Shown here one piece after another: positions 8,799-17,963 of a stretch of DNA of 32,133 nt. The translations under genes and the position numbers were made by a program. How positions within the stretch are numbered: the stretch's first letter is position 1; every line of letters begins with the position of its first letter. Under the pieces are notes generated by a model. It ran no database searches. It was not told the origin of the DNA and worked only from the letters and a program-made list of their open reading frames with translations. Origin of the DNA: Alphaproteobacteria bacterium (lineage in GTDB: Bacteria > Pseudomonadota > Alphaproteobacteria > GCA-2731375); NCBI GenBank assembly GCA_030746635.1, contig JASLMH010000038.1:1-32133 (forward strand), written 5' to 3'.

Positions 8799-9212
8799 TC
8801 AGGCGATCTTCTTGCGGCCGGATTTGGTTTGCGCCGGCTGGTAGGCCATGGCGGCGTGGTAGTCGCAATAGGGCTGCCCGACCGTCGATTTGGAACCGCA
8901 GAAATGGAAGTCCTCATCGCCGGGATCGCCGATCGGCCAGCGGCAGGTCGAAGCGGTGAGGGAAAAGATCGAGGTGCCCTCATCCATCGGAGGCTGCAAT
9001 TGCAGCACCTTCTCTTCCCGCTCTTTCTTGCGCTGACGCCGGGTCACCGACGATTTCGACGGCTTCGACAGGCCCAGCCGATTGGCCTTGCCGATCACCG
9101 CGTTGCGCGTCACTTCCTCGCCCAGGCGTTCGGCGATCTGCCGCGCCGAGAAGCCCTCTTGCCACAGGCGGGCCAGCAGCGCCACCCGTTCTTCGGTCCA
9201 ATCCACGGCCAT
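8799..9212 (-). CDS. gcrA: GcrA cell-cycle regulator
   Basis: MAVDWTEERVALLARLWQEGFSARQIAERLGEEVTRNAVIGKANRLGLS...CRWPIGDPGDEDFHFCGSKSTVGQPYCDYHAAMAYQP; hallmark N- and C-terminal motifs. Confidence 0.97.
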   Translation of the reverse strand: MAVDWTEERVALLARLWQEGFSARQIAERLGEEVTRNAVIGKANRLGLSKPSKSSVTRRQRKKEREEKVLQLQPPMDEGTSIFSLTASTCRWPIGDPGDEDFHFCGSKSTVGQPYCDYHAAMAYQPAQTKSGRKKIA

Positions 9213-9326
9213 TGCATACCCCCCACAACCGGTATTGCTTTTGTTTTGGCTGGCGGCGATTGTACCGACAGGTCAACACCGAAACAATATATAATGTAGG
9301 AACAAAGAACGAACTATACCAAATCC

Positions 9327-9355
9327 TGTGGATAAGACTGTGGCTGGCCCTGTGG
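9327..9355. promoter_or_regulatory. DnaA-box-like array upstream of gcrA
   Basis: TGTGGATAA (reverse complement of TTATCCACA) at 9327-9335; further TGTGG at 9339 and 9351 with exact 12-bp period. Confidence 0.55.
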
Positions 9356-9380
9356 AGATCTCTGGTACAACAACGCTAAG

Positions 9381-10340
9381 TCACGCGAGCGCGCCAAGAA
9401 AACGCCGCGTCAGGTCCAAATACCAGGGCCGGCCCTCGCGGCCGTGAAAACCGACATGTCCGCCCCGTTCGGGCAGCACCGGGCGTAGCAGCGGATTGTC
9501 CGCCCAGGGGTATGAGAGATAGGGCGCGATCGGCACCATGGGGTCGTCCCGGGCCTGCACCAACAGGGCCGGAACGGCGATTTCGGCCAGGAAACCCTTC
9601 GCCTGGCACTGCAACCAATAGTCGTGGGCGTCGCGGAAGCCGTTGCGCGGGGCGACGAAGTCATTGTCGATATCGACGAAGTTGCGGGCCGCCAGCACCG
9701 CCCGCCGCTCCTCGGCGTTCACTTCGGCGCCGTGGCCCAGGCTTTCGCGCTTGTAGTCGCGCAGCAATTTCTGGTTATAGAGATAGTTGCGCGGCCGCAG
9801 CATGTTGCGCGAGGTGGCGGCCAGGTCGAGCGGTGCCGACACCGTCACCACCGCCCGCAGCGGCGGCCTGGCGCCATGCTCGGCGGCGAACTTCAGCGCC
9901 AGGTTACCGCCCAGTGAAAAACCGACGACGACCACGCCGTGGGCGGTCAGCTCGGCCGGCAGGGTGGCCAGGGCGTCGGCCAGATCCTGGCTGCGTCCGG
10001 CGTGGGATTGCAGCCGGCAGGTCGGCCGCGAAGGCCCGGCACCCCGGGTGTTCAGGCGCAGCACGGGAAAACCATGGTGGTGAAAATAGCGGGCGGAAAG
10101 CTGCATATAGGTGCTGTCCTGGCTGCCGCTCAGGCCGTGGATCAGCACGATCAGCGGCCCGTCAGGCTGGCGACCGGGGTGGTGCAGAGCGCATAGCCTA
10201 TCGCCGCTGCCGTCCGCCATGGCCAGCAGCAGCGTTTCGCCCGGCAACGGCGGTGGCGCCGGTGCCAGGCTGTTGCGCAAGGTCTGCAGATCGCCGCCCC
10301 ACCAGGGCGGCCGCGGCCGGAAAGGGTGTTCGGTCAACAA
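9381..10340 (-). CDS. YheT-like alpha/beta hydrolase
   Basis: FRPRPPWWGGDLQTLRNSL...LIVLIHGLSGSQDSTYMQLSARYFHHHGFPVLRLNTRGAG...VVGFSLGGNLALKFAAEHG... Confidence 0.88.
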   Translation of the reverse strand: MLTEHPFRPRPPWWGGDLQTLRNSLAPAPPPLPGETLLLAMADGSGDRLCALHHPGRQPDGPLIVLIHGLSGSQDSTYMQLSARYFHHHGFPVLRLNTRGAGPSRPTCRLQSHAGRSQDLADALATLPAELTAHGVVVVGFSLGGNLALKFAAEHGARPPLRAVVTVSAPLDLAATSRNMLRPRNYLYNQKLLRDYKRESLGHGAEVNAEERRAVLAARNFVDIDNDFVAPRNGFRDAHDYWLQCQAKGFLAEIAVPALLVQARDDPMVPIAPYLSYPWADNPLLRPVLPERGGHVGFHGREGRPWYLDLTRRFLGALA

Positions 10341-10343
10341 GCC

Positions 10344-11591
10344 CTAGAAGCGATCGACGCGGAACGGCGTGGCGTCGATCGGCGGGGTTTCGCCGTCCGC
10401 CAGATCGGCGATGATCCGGCCGGTGACGGCGGCTAGGGACAGGCCGAGATGGCCGTGGCCGAAGGCGAAATGCGCCGAGGGAAAGCGGGGCGATTGGGCG
10501 ATCACCGGCAGCGAGTCGGGCATCGACGGACGGTGGCCCATCCATTTTTCCGCGCCGTCGACCGCCAGGTCCGGAAACAACCGCCGGGCATGGGTCAGGA
10601 TGGCGTCGGCCCGGCGGTAGTTGGGTGGCGCCTCGGTGCCGCCGAATTCGACGGTGCCGGCCAGGCGCAGCCCGTCCTCCATCGGCGTCACCCCGAAACC
10701 CAGGGAACTGATCAGCATCGGCAGGCGGATGTCCAGGCCGGACCTGGGCAGCATCACGTGATAGCCGCGTTCGGTGTCGAGCGGTATGTCGTGGCCCAGG
10801 GCCGCCGCCAGCGGCCGCGAGAAGGCGCCGGCGGCGATCACCAGGTCCTCCACCCCGTGCCGGCCCTGGTCGGTGCGAACCTGGCTCGGCCCATCGTCGC
10901 CGAATTCGAAGCCCAGGGCCTTCTCCCGCAGGAACCGGCCGCCGTCGGCGGCGATGGTTTCGGCCAGCAGGGTGGACAGGCGCAAGGGACTGGTGGTGTG
11001 GCCCGAGGCGGTGGCCAGGGCGCCGCCGGCCGCCGGCACGCCCAGGGCCGGCACCAGTTGTTTGACTTCCTCCGGGCCGAGCAGTTCCAGCGCCACGCCG
11101 CGCCGCAGGCGGGCCTCGTTGTCCGGCCGGGCGGCCTCGACGTCGGCCGGCTTGGGGTAGAGGTAAAGACAGCCTTGCTGGCGGATCGGGTTGCGCCCTT
11201 CCGCGATGTCGTCCAGCAGTTCCCGGTAATGCGTCAGTCCCGGCAGCACGATGCTGGACAGCGCCGCGGAAATCCGTTCCACCCGGGCGGCCGTGCTGTT
11301 GCGCAGAAAGCGCAGCATCCACGGCGTCAGCCGCGGCAGGTAGGCCGGGCGGATGGTCAACGGGCCCAGGGGATCCAACAGCATCCTCGGCACCTTTTTC
11401 CACAAGCCGGGCTTGCCTTCGGGCAGCACCGAGCCGGTGGACAGGATGCCGGCGTTGCCATACGAGGCGCCGCGGCCGGGTTCGCCCGGGTCGATGACGG
11501 TGATCCGCCGGCCGCGCCGTTGCAGGGCCCTGGCGCAGCACAGTCCGACGATGCCGGCGCCGATCACGGTTACGCTACGTTGGGCGTTCAT
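10344..11591 (-). CDS. FAD-dependent oxidoreductase, D-amino-acid dehydrogenase (DadA)-like
   Basis: VTVIGAGIVGLCCARALQRRGRRITVIDPGEPGRGASYGNAGILS...; C-terminal FAFGHGHLGLSLAAVTGRIIADL. Confidence 0.9.
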   Translation of the reverse strand: MNAQRSVTVIGAGIVGLCCARALQRRGRRITVIDPGEPGRGASYGNAGILSTGSVLPEGKPGLWKKVPRMLLDPLGPLTIRPAYLPRLTPWMLRFLRNSTAARVERISAALSSIVLPGLTHYRELLDDIAEGRNPIRQQGCLYLYPKPADVEAARPDNEARLRRGVALELLGPEEVKQLVPALGVPAAGGALATASGHTTSPLRLSTLLAETIAADGGRFLREKALGFEFGDDGPSQVRTDQGRHGVEDLVIAAGAFSRPLAAALGHDIPLDTERGYHVMLPRSGLDIRLPMLISSLGFGVTPMEDGLRLAGTVEFGGTEAPPNYRRADAILTHARRLFPDLAVDGAEKWMGHRPSMPDSLPVIAQSPRFPSAHFAFGHGHLGLSLAAVTGRIIADLADGETPPIDATPFRVDRF

Positions 11592-11597
11592 GGCGGC

Positions 11598-11975
11598 TCA
11601 ATTGGTCGACGTGGTTGCGGTGGTCGAGGTAGTGGACGAGGTCACGGTCGATGTGGTCGAGGTGGTGGCGGTGACGTCGGTGCTGCCGCCGCTGGAGACC
11701 GTGCCGTCAGGCCGCACCCGCAGCGAAAAGGTCAGGGCCTCGCGCGCCGCCGCCAGGGCGGCGGCGACCCCGGCGGCGCCGACCGCGCCCTTGGTCACCC
11801 GGCCGGGCATACCCTCCCACTGCCGATCCAGTTCCGCGCGCAACTCCTGCAGCGACGGCAGGGCGGTGCCGGTGCCCGTCTGTTCGACGTTCTGCGCCAA
11901 GGCGGCCGCTGCCAGCAGCAGCAACAGGCCGCCGGCCAGGCCGATCACCGACAGCGTATGTCGCCAAATCTTCAT
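11598..11975 (-). CDS. Small exported protein with Thr/Ser-rich C-terminal tail
   Basis: 125 aa; signal peptide/TM GLAGGLLLLLAAAALA; tail TATTSTTSTVTSSTTSTTATTSTN; ATGA overlap with the preceding rhodanese gene. Confidence 0.7.
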   Translation of the reverse strand: MKIWRHTLSVIGLAGGLLLLLAAAALAQNVEQTGTGTALPSLQELRAELDRQWEGMPGRVTKGAVGAAGVAAALAAAREALTFSLRVRPDGTVSSGGSTDVTATTSTTSTVTSSTTSTTATTSTN

Positions 11976-13561
11976 GTGAACAAGCGAAAGCGGTGGTCGC
12001 CGTCGCGTTCGATGTCGTCCAGCAAGTCGACCTCCCAGGTCAGGTAGGCACGCATGCGTTCCTCGACGCCGCCAGGGTGATCATAGGGCTTCAGCCAGGT
12101 GTCGTCGCGTTCATCGGCAAGGTTCTCCAGGCCCGATCGCAATTCGCCGCCGGCCTCGGCCCAGGCCCGGTTGCCGCCGGCCAGCACGGCGATCGGCATC
12201 TCGGTCAATTCGGACGCCTCGGGCGCCGCCAGCCGGGCCAATACGCCGCTGCCCGAGGTCAGCACCAACGACGGCCTGTTCGGCAGTCGGGGCAGGCTGT
12301 CGGCCAGACGTGCCCGCACCCCCCACCAGGCGCCGGGGATGTGGCCGGCGTCATAGTCGCGGCTGGGTGCCAGGTCGAGCACCACGGCCCGATCGGCGCT
12401 CAACCGGGCCGACAGTTCCGCCGGGTCGATCTCGTTCTCCGCTGCCTGGGCAATGCCGGGCGGCAGGGTTTCGCCGGAGCCGGCCTCGATCTCGAAACCG
12501 TCCAGGCCACCCGCCAGCACCGCTACCTCCCAACCCATCTGTAGCAGCCACGAGGCGGTCATGGTGGCCCGCACGCCGTTGTCGTCCAGCAGCACGACGC
12601 GGGCGCCCAGGGTGGCGCACCAGGCTTCGGTCTCCTGCACCAGTTGGCCGCCGGGGGCGTTGGCGACGCCGGCCGGATGGCCGGCGCGGTATTCTTCCGG
12701 GTCGCGCACGTCGAGCAGATACAGGGTTCGGCGGTCCGCCTCCGCCTGCCATTCGGCCAGGGTGTCGCGGTCGATGTGGCGCACGCCGAAACGTTCGGCG
12801 GCATTGGCGGCGAAGCCCTGGGCCGCCGCCAGGCCGGCGGCGCCGGGGGCGGTGGCGGCACGGTCCTGCCCCCGTTCCAACTCGAAACCGGCCAGGTGCC
12901 AGCCCATGGTGCCGTTCTTCAGCGCCGTCACCGGGTTCGGGATGCCGGCGTTGATCAGCGATTGGGCGCCGATGATGCTGCGGGTGCGGCCGGCGCAGTT
13001 GACCACCACCCGGGTGTTCGGATCGGGGGCCAACTCGTGCACCCGATAGACCAGTTCGGCGCCGGGACAGTCGATGCCGCCGGGGATGTTCATCACCCGG
13101 TACTCGTCCAGCGGCCGGCTGTCGAGGATCACCAGGTCCTCGCCGCCGTCGATCAGCGCCTGCAATTCCTCGGCCGGCAGATGCGGCGTGCCGTAGTGGT
13201 GTTCGACATACTCGCCGAACGCCTTCGAGGGCACGTGCACGCCCGAGAACAGCAGGTGGCCCGCCGCCTGCCAGGCGGCGATGCCACCTTGCAGGCAGCG
13301 CACGTCGCCATAACCCATCTCGGCCAGCCGACCAGCGGCCCGTTCCGCGAGGCCGTCATCGGCGTCGACCAGGACCACGCGGACCGATCGCCGCGGCAGC
13401 AGCGCCGGCGCGCGCAGTTCCAGGTGGCTGAGCGGCAGCGGCGCGGCATAGAACAGGTGCGATTGCGAATGGGCGCCTTCCTCGCGCACGTCCAGCAGCG
13501 CCAGTTCCGCGCCGTCGCGCAACGCGGCCTTCAATTCGGCCGGCGAGATGTATTGGAGCAT
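11972..13561 (-). CDS. Tandem (four-domain) rhodanese-related sulfurtransferase
   Basis: MLQYISPAELKAALRDGAELALLDVREEG..., LVILDSRPLDEYRVMNIPGGIDCPG...VVVNCAGRTRS, LYLLDVRDPEEYRAGHPAGV, VVLDLAPSRDYDAGHIPGAWW; start 13561 rather than the track's 14530. Confidence 0.9.
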   Translation of the reverse strand: MLQYISPAELKAALRDGAELALLDVREEGAHSQSHLFYAAPLPLSHLELRAPALLPRRSVRVVLVDADDGLAERAAGRLAEMGYGDVRCLQGGIAAWQAAGHLLFSGVHVPSKAFGEYVEHHYGTPHLPAEELQALIDGGEDLVILDSRPLDEYRVMNIPGGIDCPGAELVYRVHELAPDPNTRVVVNCAGRTRSIIGAQSLINAGIPNPVTALKNGTMGWHLAGFELERGQDRAATAPGAAGLAAAQGFAANAAERFGVRHIDRDTLAEWQAEADRRTLYLLDVRDPEEYRAGHPAGVANAPGGQLVQETEAWCATLGARVVLLDDNGVRATMTASWLLQMGWEVAVLAGGLDGFEIEAGSGETLPPGIAQAAENEIDPAELSARLSADRAVVLDLAPSRDYDAGHIPGAWWGVRARLADSLPRLPNRPSLVLTSGSGVLARLAAPEASELTEMPIAVLAGGNRAWAEAGGELRSGLENLADERDDTWLKPYDHPGGVEERMRAYLTWEVDLLDDIERDGDHRFRLFT

Positions 13562-13566
13562 CGCCG

Positions 13567-14733
13567 TCACCAAGCCGATTCCAGGATGCCGACGATCTCG
13601 CCGGCGTCGCGGATCGGCTTCGGGTTCTGCCGTACGAACAGGTTGTTCATGGCGGTGCGGGCGATGTCGCCGAACAGGCCCCGGTCGACCTGCAAATCCT
13701 GCATTCGGCCGGGCAGCTCGAGATCGGCGATCAGTTCCGCCACGGCGTCGGCGGCCTCCATGTTCGGCCGGTCCAGGGCCTCGGCCACCAGCTTCTGCCG
13801 CTCGCCGTTGACGCTTTCGTTGAAGCGCAGCACCGCCGGCAACAGCACGCAGGAGGTATGGCCGTGGCTGACCCCGGCCATGGCGCCGAGTGCGTGACCG
13901 ATACCGTGGGAGGCACCGTAGGGCACCCGATTGATCGACGAGGCGGCCATCCACACGGCCTGCTGGCTGTCCAGCCGGGCCGCCAGATCGTCGGGGGAGT
14001 GGTGGTTGCGCCGCAACGCGGTGGCGAACAGCCGCAAGGCATGCAGGGCCAGGGCATCGGTGAACGGTTGCGCGGCGCTGGAACATACCGCCTCGACTGC
14101 GTGGTCGATGGCCCGGATGCCGGTCGACAGCCACAGCCATTCCGGCGTGTGGCGGGTGATCTCCGGGTCCAGGATCACCGATTGGCCGCAGATGTCGGGC
14201 GCCGTATAGGCGTCCTTGACCTTCCGCCTGCTGTCGGTGCAGCCGCCCAGGTTGGAGAATTCCGCTCCTGACAGCGTGGTCGGCACGATGATTTGCCGGA
14301 TCGGCGAGGGCGCGATGACCGGGATGTGGGGGGCGCCGTCGGCGTCGATGCTGACGTGCAGATCGTCCATCTCCTCCGGCGTCCGCACCCCCTGGGCCAG
14401 GCAGATCAGCATCACCTTGGCGGTGTCGATGGCGGTGCCGCCGCCGATCGTGACGATTAGGTCGGGATCGGCGTGGCGGGCGGCATCGGCCGCCGCGATC
14501 ACCGACTCCCTGGGCGTGTGTTCGACGCATTTGTCGAAGCGGCCGACATAGTGATGGCCCAGGGCCTCGCCGATCGCCTCGATCGCATCGGTCTTGCGCG
14601 ACAGGCTGTTGGCGCAGACCACGAATAGGCGGCCCACGGCCAGACGGTGGGCTTCCTCGGCCACCGCCTGGGCGGCCGGCTTGCCGAAAATCACCCGCTC
14701 CTGGCGCAGGAAATCGTAACTGCCCACATCCAT
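13567..14733 (-). CDS. Iron-containing alcohol dehydrogenase
   Basis: TIGGGTAIDTAKVMLICLAQG; IRAIDHAVEAVCSSAAQPFTDALALHALRLF; GASHGIGHALGAMAGVSHGHTSCVLLP. Confidence 0.93.
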   Translation of the reverse strand: MDVGSYDFLRQERVIFGKPAAQAVAEEAHRLAVGRLFVVCANSLSRKTDAIEAIGEALGHHYVGRFDKCVEHTPRESVIAAADAARHADPDLIVTIGGGTAIDTAKVMLICLAQGVRTPEEMDDLHVSIDADGAPHIPVIAPSPIRQIIVPTTLSGAEFSNLGGCTDSRRKVKDAYTAPDICGQSVILDPEITRHTPEWLWLSTGIRAIDHAVEAVCSSAAQPFTDALALHALRLFATALRRNHHSPDDLAARLDSQQAVWMAASSINRVPYGASHGIGHALGAMAGVSHGHTSCVLLPAVLRFNESVNGERQKLVAEALDRPNMEAADAVAELIADLELPGRMQDLQVDRGLFGDIARTAMNNLFVRQNPKPIRDAGEIVGILESAW

Positions 14734-14759
14734 CGCCTCGACCCTCCGCGCCGGCGTTG

Positions 14760-17700
14760 TTATTCAGCCGCCTGCGGCGTCGCCGCCGCCGCCCGCTTGC
14801 GGTCCCGTTCCACCACGCCCGAGATCAAGCTCAGCAGCGGCGGAATGATCAACAGGGTCAGCACCGCCGACAGCGACAGGCCGCCCAGCACCACCGAACC
14901 CAGGCCACGATACAATTCCGATCCCGCGCCTGGGAAGACCACCAGTGGCAGCATGCCGAACACGCTGGTCAGCGTGGACATGAAGATCGGCCGGATGCGG
15001 TTGCGCACGGCCTCGATGATCGCCTCGTCCACCCCCAGGTCCTCGTTGCGTACCAGGAACAGGGTCTGGTGCACCAGTAGAATGGCATTGTTGACGACGA
15101 TGCCGATCAGGATGACGAAGCCCAACATGGTCAGCATGTCCAGCGGCTGGAAGGTATAGGTGTTCAACAGCACCAGGCCGGCGACACCGCCGGCGGTGGC
15201 CAGCGGCACCGACAGCATGATGATCAGCGGATAGAGGAAACTCTCGAACAGCACCGCCATCACCAGATAGACGATGATCACCGCCACCACCAGATCGACC
15301 ACCAGATGGTCCCAGGCGGCGGTCAACTTGTCCGCCGTGCCCGACATGTTCAGCCGCACGCCCCGCGGCAGGCCTTCTTGCCGCAAGCTGTCGATCACCG
15401 CGTCCTGCAGCACCTCCATCGCCGACTCCAGCGGCAGTTCGGCCCGCGGCCGCACCTCCAGGGTGACCGTGCGCACCCGTTCGACGTGGCGGATTTCGGT
15501 CGGTCCGGCGGTGACCTTGATCTCGGCCAGCGAACTGGCCGGCACGATGGTGCCGGAACGGGTCACCACCGGCAGGCTGCCGATGCCCTGGGTGGTGGCG
15601 ATCCTGTTGTCCGGACCCATCACCATCAGGTCGATGCGCCGGCCGTCGACGGTGATCTCGGCCACCCGGATGCCGTCGTTGAAGGTATCGACGGTCTGCG
15701 CCAATTCGCGGGCGGTGACGCCGCTGTCGGCCAGGCGCACCGGATCGGGGATCACCCGGACTTCCGGCGCGCCCAGTTCCAGGCCCGGTTTCGGCCGGAA
15801 CTGGTTGCCCTCGCGCAGCGGCAGCACCTTGGTGATCTTGCGCGCCGCCCGTTTGGCGACGTCCAGCACTTCCTCCAGATCGGGGCCCGAGACGTCCAGG
15901 TTGACGGTACGGCCGCCGCCGATCCCGCGGCCGAACAGGGAGCGCTTGCTCATGAACCCATAGGTGCCCGGTTCCTTGAAGATCGGCCGCCGCAGCACCG
16001 GGATCAACTCGTCGACCCGCTTGGGCTCGACCGAGGAGGCGCCGACGAAGGTGCTGGCGCGAGCCGCGACGAAGAAGAAATTCTCGATCTTCGGCGGTTG
16101 CCCGGGCACCGGCTCGGGGCCGGTCTCCGTGGACCAGAGGGGGCGGACCTCGGCCTCCAGTTCCTTGGCGATCGCCGTGGTGGTGTCCAGGTTATAGCCC
16201 GGCGGCGGCAGGATCACCCCGAAGATCAGGTTGCGGTTGCCATCCGGCAGATAATCCAGTTTCGGCAGGAAGGCCCAGGTGGCGAGCGCGCCGGCGCCGC
16301 ACAGGGTGACGACCACCGTGATGGCCAGGGATCGGCTGCGCACCACGCGCCGGGTGAAGCCGATGATGGCGGCGCTGAACATCCGGGCGAAACCGTCGAT
16401 GCCGGGCAGGCGCAAGGGATTTTGCAGGCTGCGCGCCCGGTCCGACAGCAGGCGTTGCGCGAGGGCCGGGATCACGGTGATCGAAACCACCAGCGACAGC
16501 AGCACCGAGACCGAGATGGCGACGGCGATGTCACGGAACAGCTGCCCGACCTCCAGCTTCATCACCAGGATCGGCACGAACACCAGGACGGTGGTCAGGG
16601 CCGAGACTAGGATCGCCCCCCAGACCTGTTGCGCGCCCAGATAGGCCGCCTGGGCCGGTTCGGTGCCGGCTTGCCGGTGCCGATAGACGTTCTCCAGCAC
16701 CACGATGGCGGCGTCCACCACCATGCCGACGGCGAAGGCGATGCCGGCCAGGGAAATCACGTTCAGCGAACGCCCCAACGCCGCCATGGCGACGAAGGCG
16801 CCGACCACCGAAACCGGAATGGCCAGCGAGATCACCAGGGTGGCACGGGCCGAACGCAGGAACAGCAACAGGACCACCGCCGCCAGGATGCCGCCGACGA
16901 CGATATTGTTCTGCACCAGGCGGATCGCCGAATTGATGTACACCGTTTCGTCATAGACCTGGCTGATGGTCAGGTCGTGGGCCGGCAGGATCTCCTCGGC
17001 CAGTTCGCGGATCGCCTTGTGGATGCCATCCATGACCTCGATGACATTGGCGCCGGCGTCGCGGATCGTGTTGACCGCCAGCGACGGCCGGCCGAGGTGG
17101 CGGATATGGGCGGTCGGGTCTTTATGGGCGAAGTCGACGGTGGCGATGTCGCCGATGGTGACGCGGCCGACCCGGCCGGTGGCATCGTCGGTTTCCGAGC
17201 GCACCAGGACGGCGGCCACCTGTTCGGGAGTGGTGAACTCGCCTTCCGTGCGGACCACGTAGCGGCGCTTGCCCTCGACCACGTCGCCGCCCGACATCGA
17301 GGTGTTGGCGGCCCGCAAGGCGGCCACCACGTGCGGCACGGTCAGGCCGTAGCGGGCCATCTTCTGCGGGTCGATGACGATGCGCAATTCCCGCTCGCTG
17401 CCGCCGTAGGCGTTGACCCGCGAGACGCCGGGCACCCGTTCCAGGCGATCGCGGATGATGTCGTCGGTCAGATCGCCGTAGGTGTGGATGGACCTATCGT
17501 TGCCCTTCGCCCGATCGATGATGTACCAGCCGATCGGATTGTCGTCCGAGCTCGAGGTGCGGATGGTCGGCTCGTCCGCCTCGTCCGGATAGCCGGTGAC
17601 CCGGTCCAGGCGATTGGCGACCAGCAACAGCGCCCGATCCATGTTTTGGTGAATCTCGAACTCCAGCACCACGCGAGCCCGGCCGTCCTCGGAGCGGCTG

Positions 17701-17942
17701 GTGATTTCGGTGACCCCCGGCAGGCCCTTCAGGGCCTCTTCCTGACGGTTGACGATTTCCCGCTCGATCTCCGCCGGCGCCGCGCTGCGCCAATAAGTCT
17801 GGATGGTCAGCACCGGCCGGCGCACGTCCGGGGTCAGCTGGATGGGGATGGTTTGCAAGGCCAGCAGACCGAACAGCACCACCATCATCACCGCGGCGAT
17901 CACCGCGATCGGCCGGTTGATGGAAAGGCGGATGAGGTTCAT
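14760..17942 (-). CDS. RND efflux transporter, HAE1/AcrB-type inner-membrane pump
   Basis: MNLIRLSINRPIAVIAAVMMVVLFGLLALQTIPIQLTPDV...; 1060 aa; LAGIAFAVGMVVDAAIVVLENVYRH; MLGFVILIGIVVNNAILLVH. Confidence 0.95.
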   Translation of the reverse strand: MNLIRLSINRPIAVIAAVMMVVLFGLLALQTIPIQLTPDVRRPVLTIQTYWRSAAPAEIEREIVNRQEEALKGLPGVTEITSRSEDGRARVVLEFEIHQNMDRALLLVANRLDRVTGYPDEADEPTIRTSSSDDNPIGWYIIDRAKGNDRSIHTYGDLTDDIIRDRLERVPGVSRVNAYGGSERELRIVIDPQKMARYGLTVPHVVAALRAANTSMSGGDVVEGKRRYVVRTEGEFTTPEQVAAVLVRSETDDATGRVGRVTIGDIATVDFAHKDPTAHIRHLGRPSLAVNTIRDAGANVIEVMDGIHKAIRELAEEILPAHDLTISQVYDETVYINSAIRLVQNNIVVGGILAAVVLLLFLRSARATLVISLAIPVSVVGAFVAMAALGRSLNVISLAGIAFAVGMVVDAAIVVLENVYRHRQAGTEPAQAAYLGAQQVWGAILVSALTTVLVFVPILVMKLEVGQLFRDIAVAISVSVLLSLVVSITVIPALAQRLLSDRARSLQNPLRLPGIDGFARMFSAAIIGFTRRVVRSRSLAITVVVTLCGAGALATWAFLPKLDYLPDGNRNLIFGVILPPPGYNLDTTTAIAKELEAEVRPLWSTETGPEPVPGQPPKIENFFFVAARASTFVGASSVEPKRVDELIPVLRRPIFKEPGTYGFMSKRSLFGRGIGGGRTVNLDVSGPDLEEVLDVAKRAARKITKVLPLREGNQFRPKPGLELGAPEVRVIPDPVRLADSGVTARELAQTVDTFNDGIRVAEITVDGRRIDLMVMGPDNRIATTQGIGSLPVVTRSGTIVPASSLAEIKVTAGPTEIRHVERVRTVTLEVRPRAELPLESAMEVLQDAVIDSLRQEGLPRGVRLNMSGTADKLTAAWDHLVVDLVVAVIIVYLVMAVLFESFLYPLIIMLSVPLATAGGVAGLVLLNTYTFQPLDMLTMLGFVILIGIVVNNAILLVHQTLFLVRNEDLGVDEAIIEAVRNRIRPIFMSTLTSVFGMLPLVVFPGAGSELYRGLGSVVLGGLSLSAVLTLLIIPPLLSLISGVVERDRKRAAAATPQAAE

Positions 17943-17963
17943 CGGAATTCCGCCACTGGGCCG

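Noticed and set aside
10449-13897. Long plus-strand ORFs (532 aa and 417 aa) over DadA/rhodanese/Fe-ADH genes
   Set aside because: Antisense shadows with no domain features.
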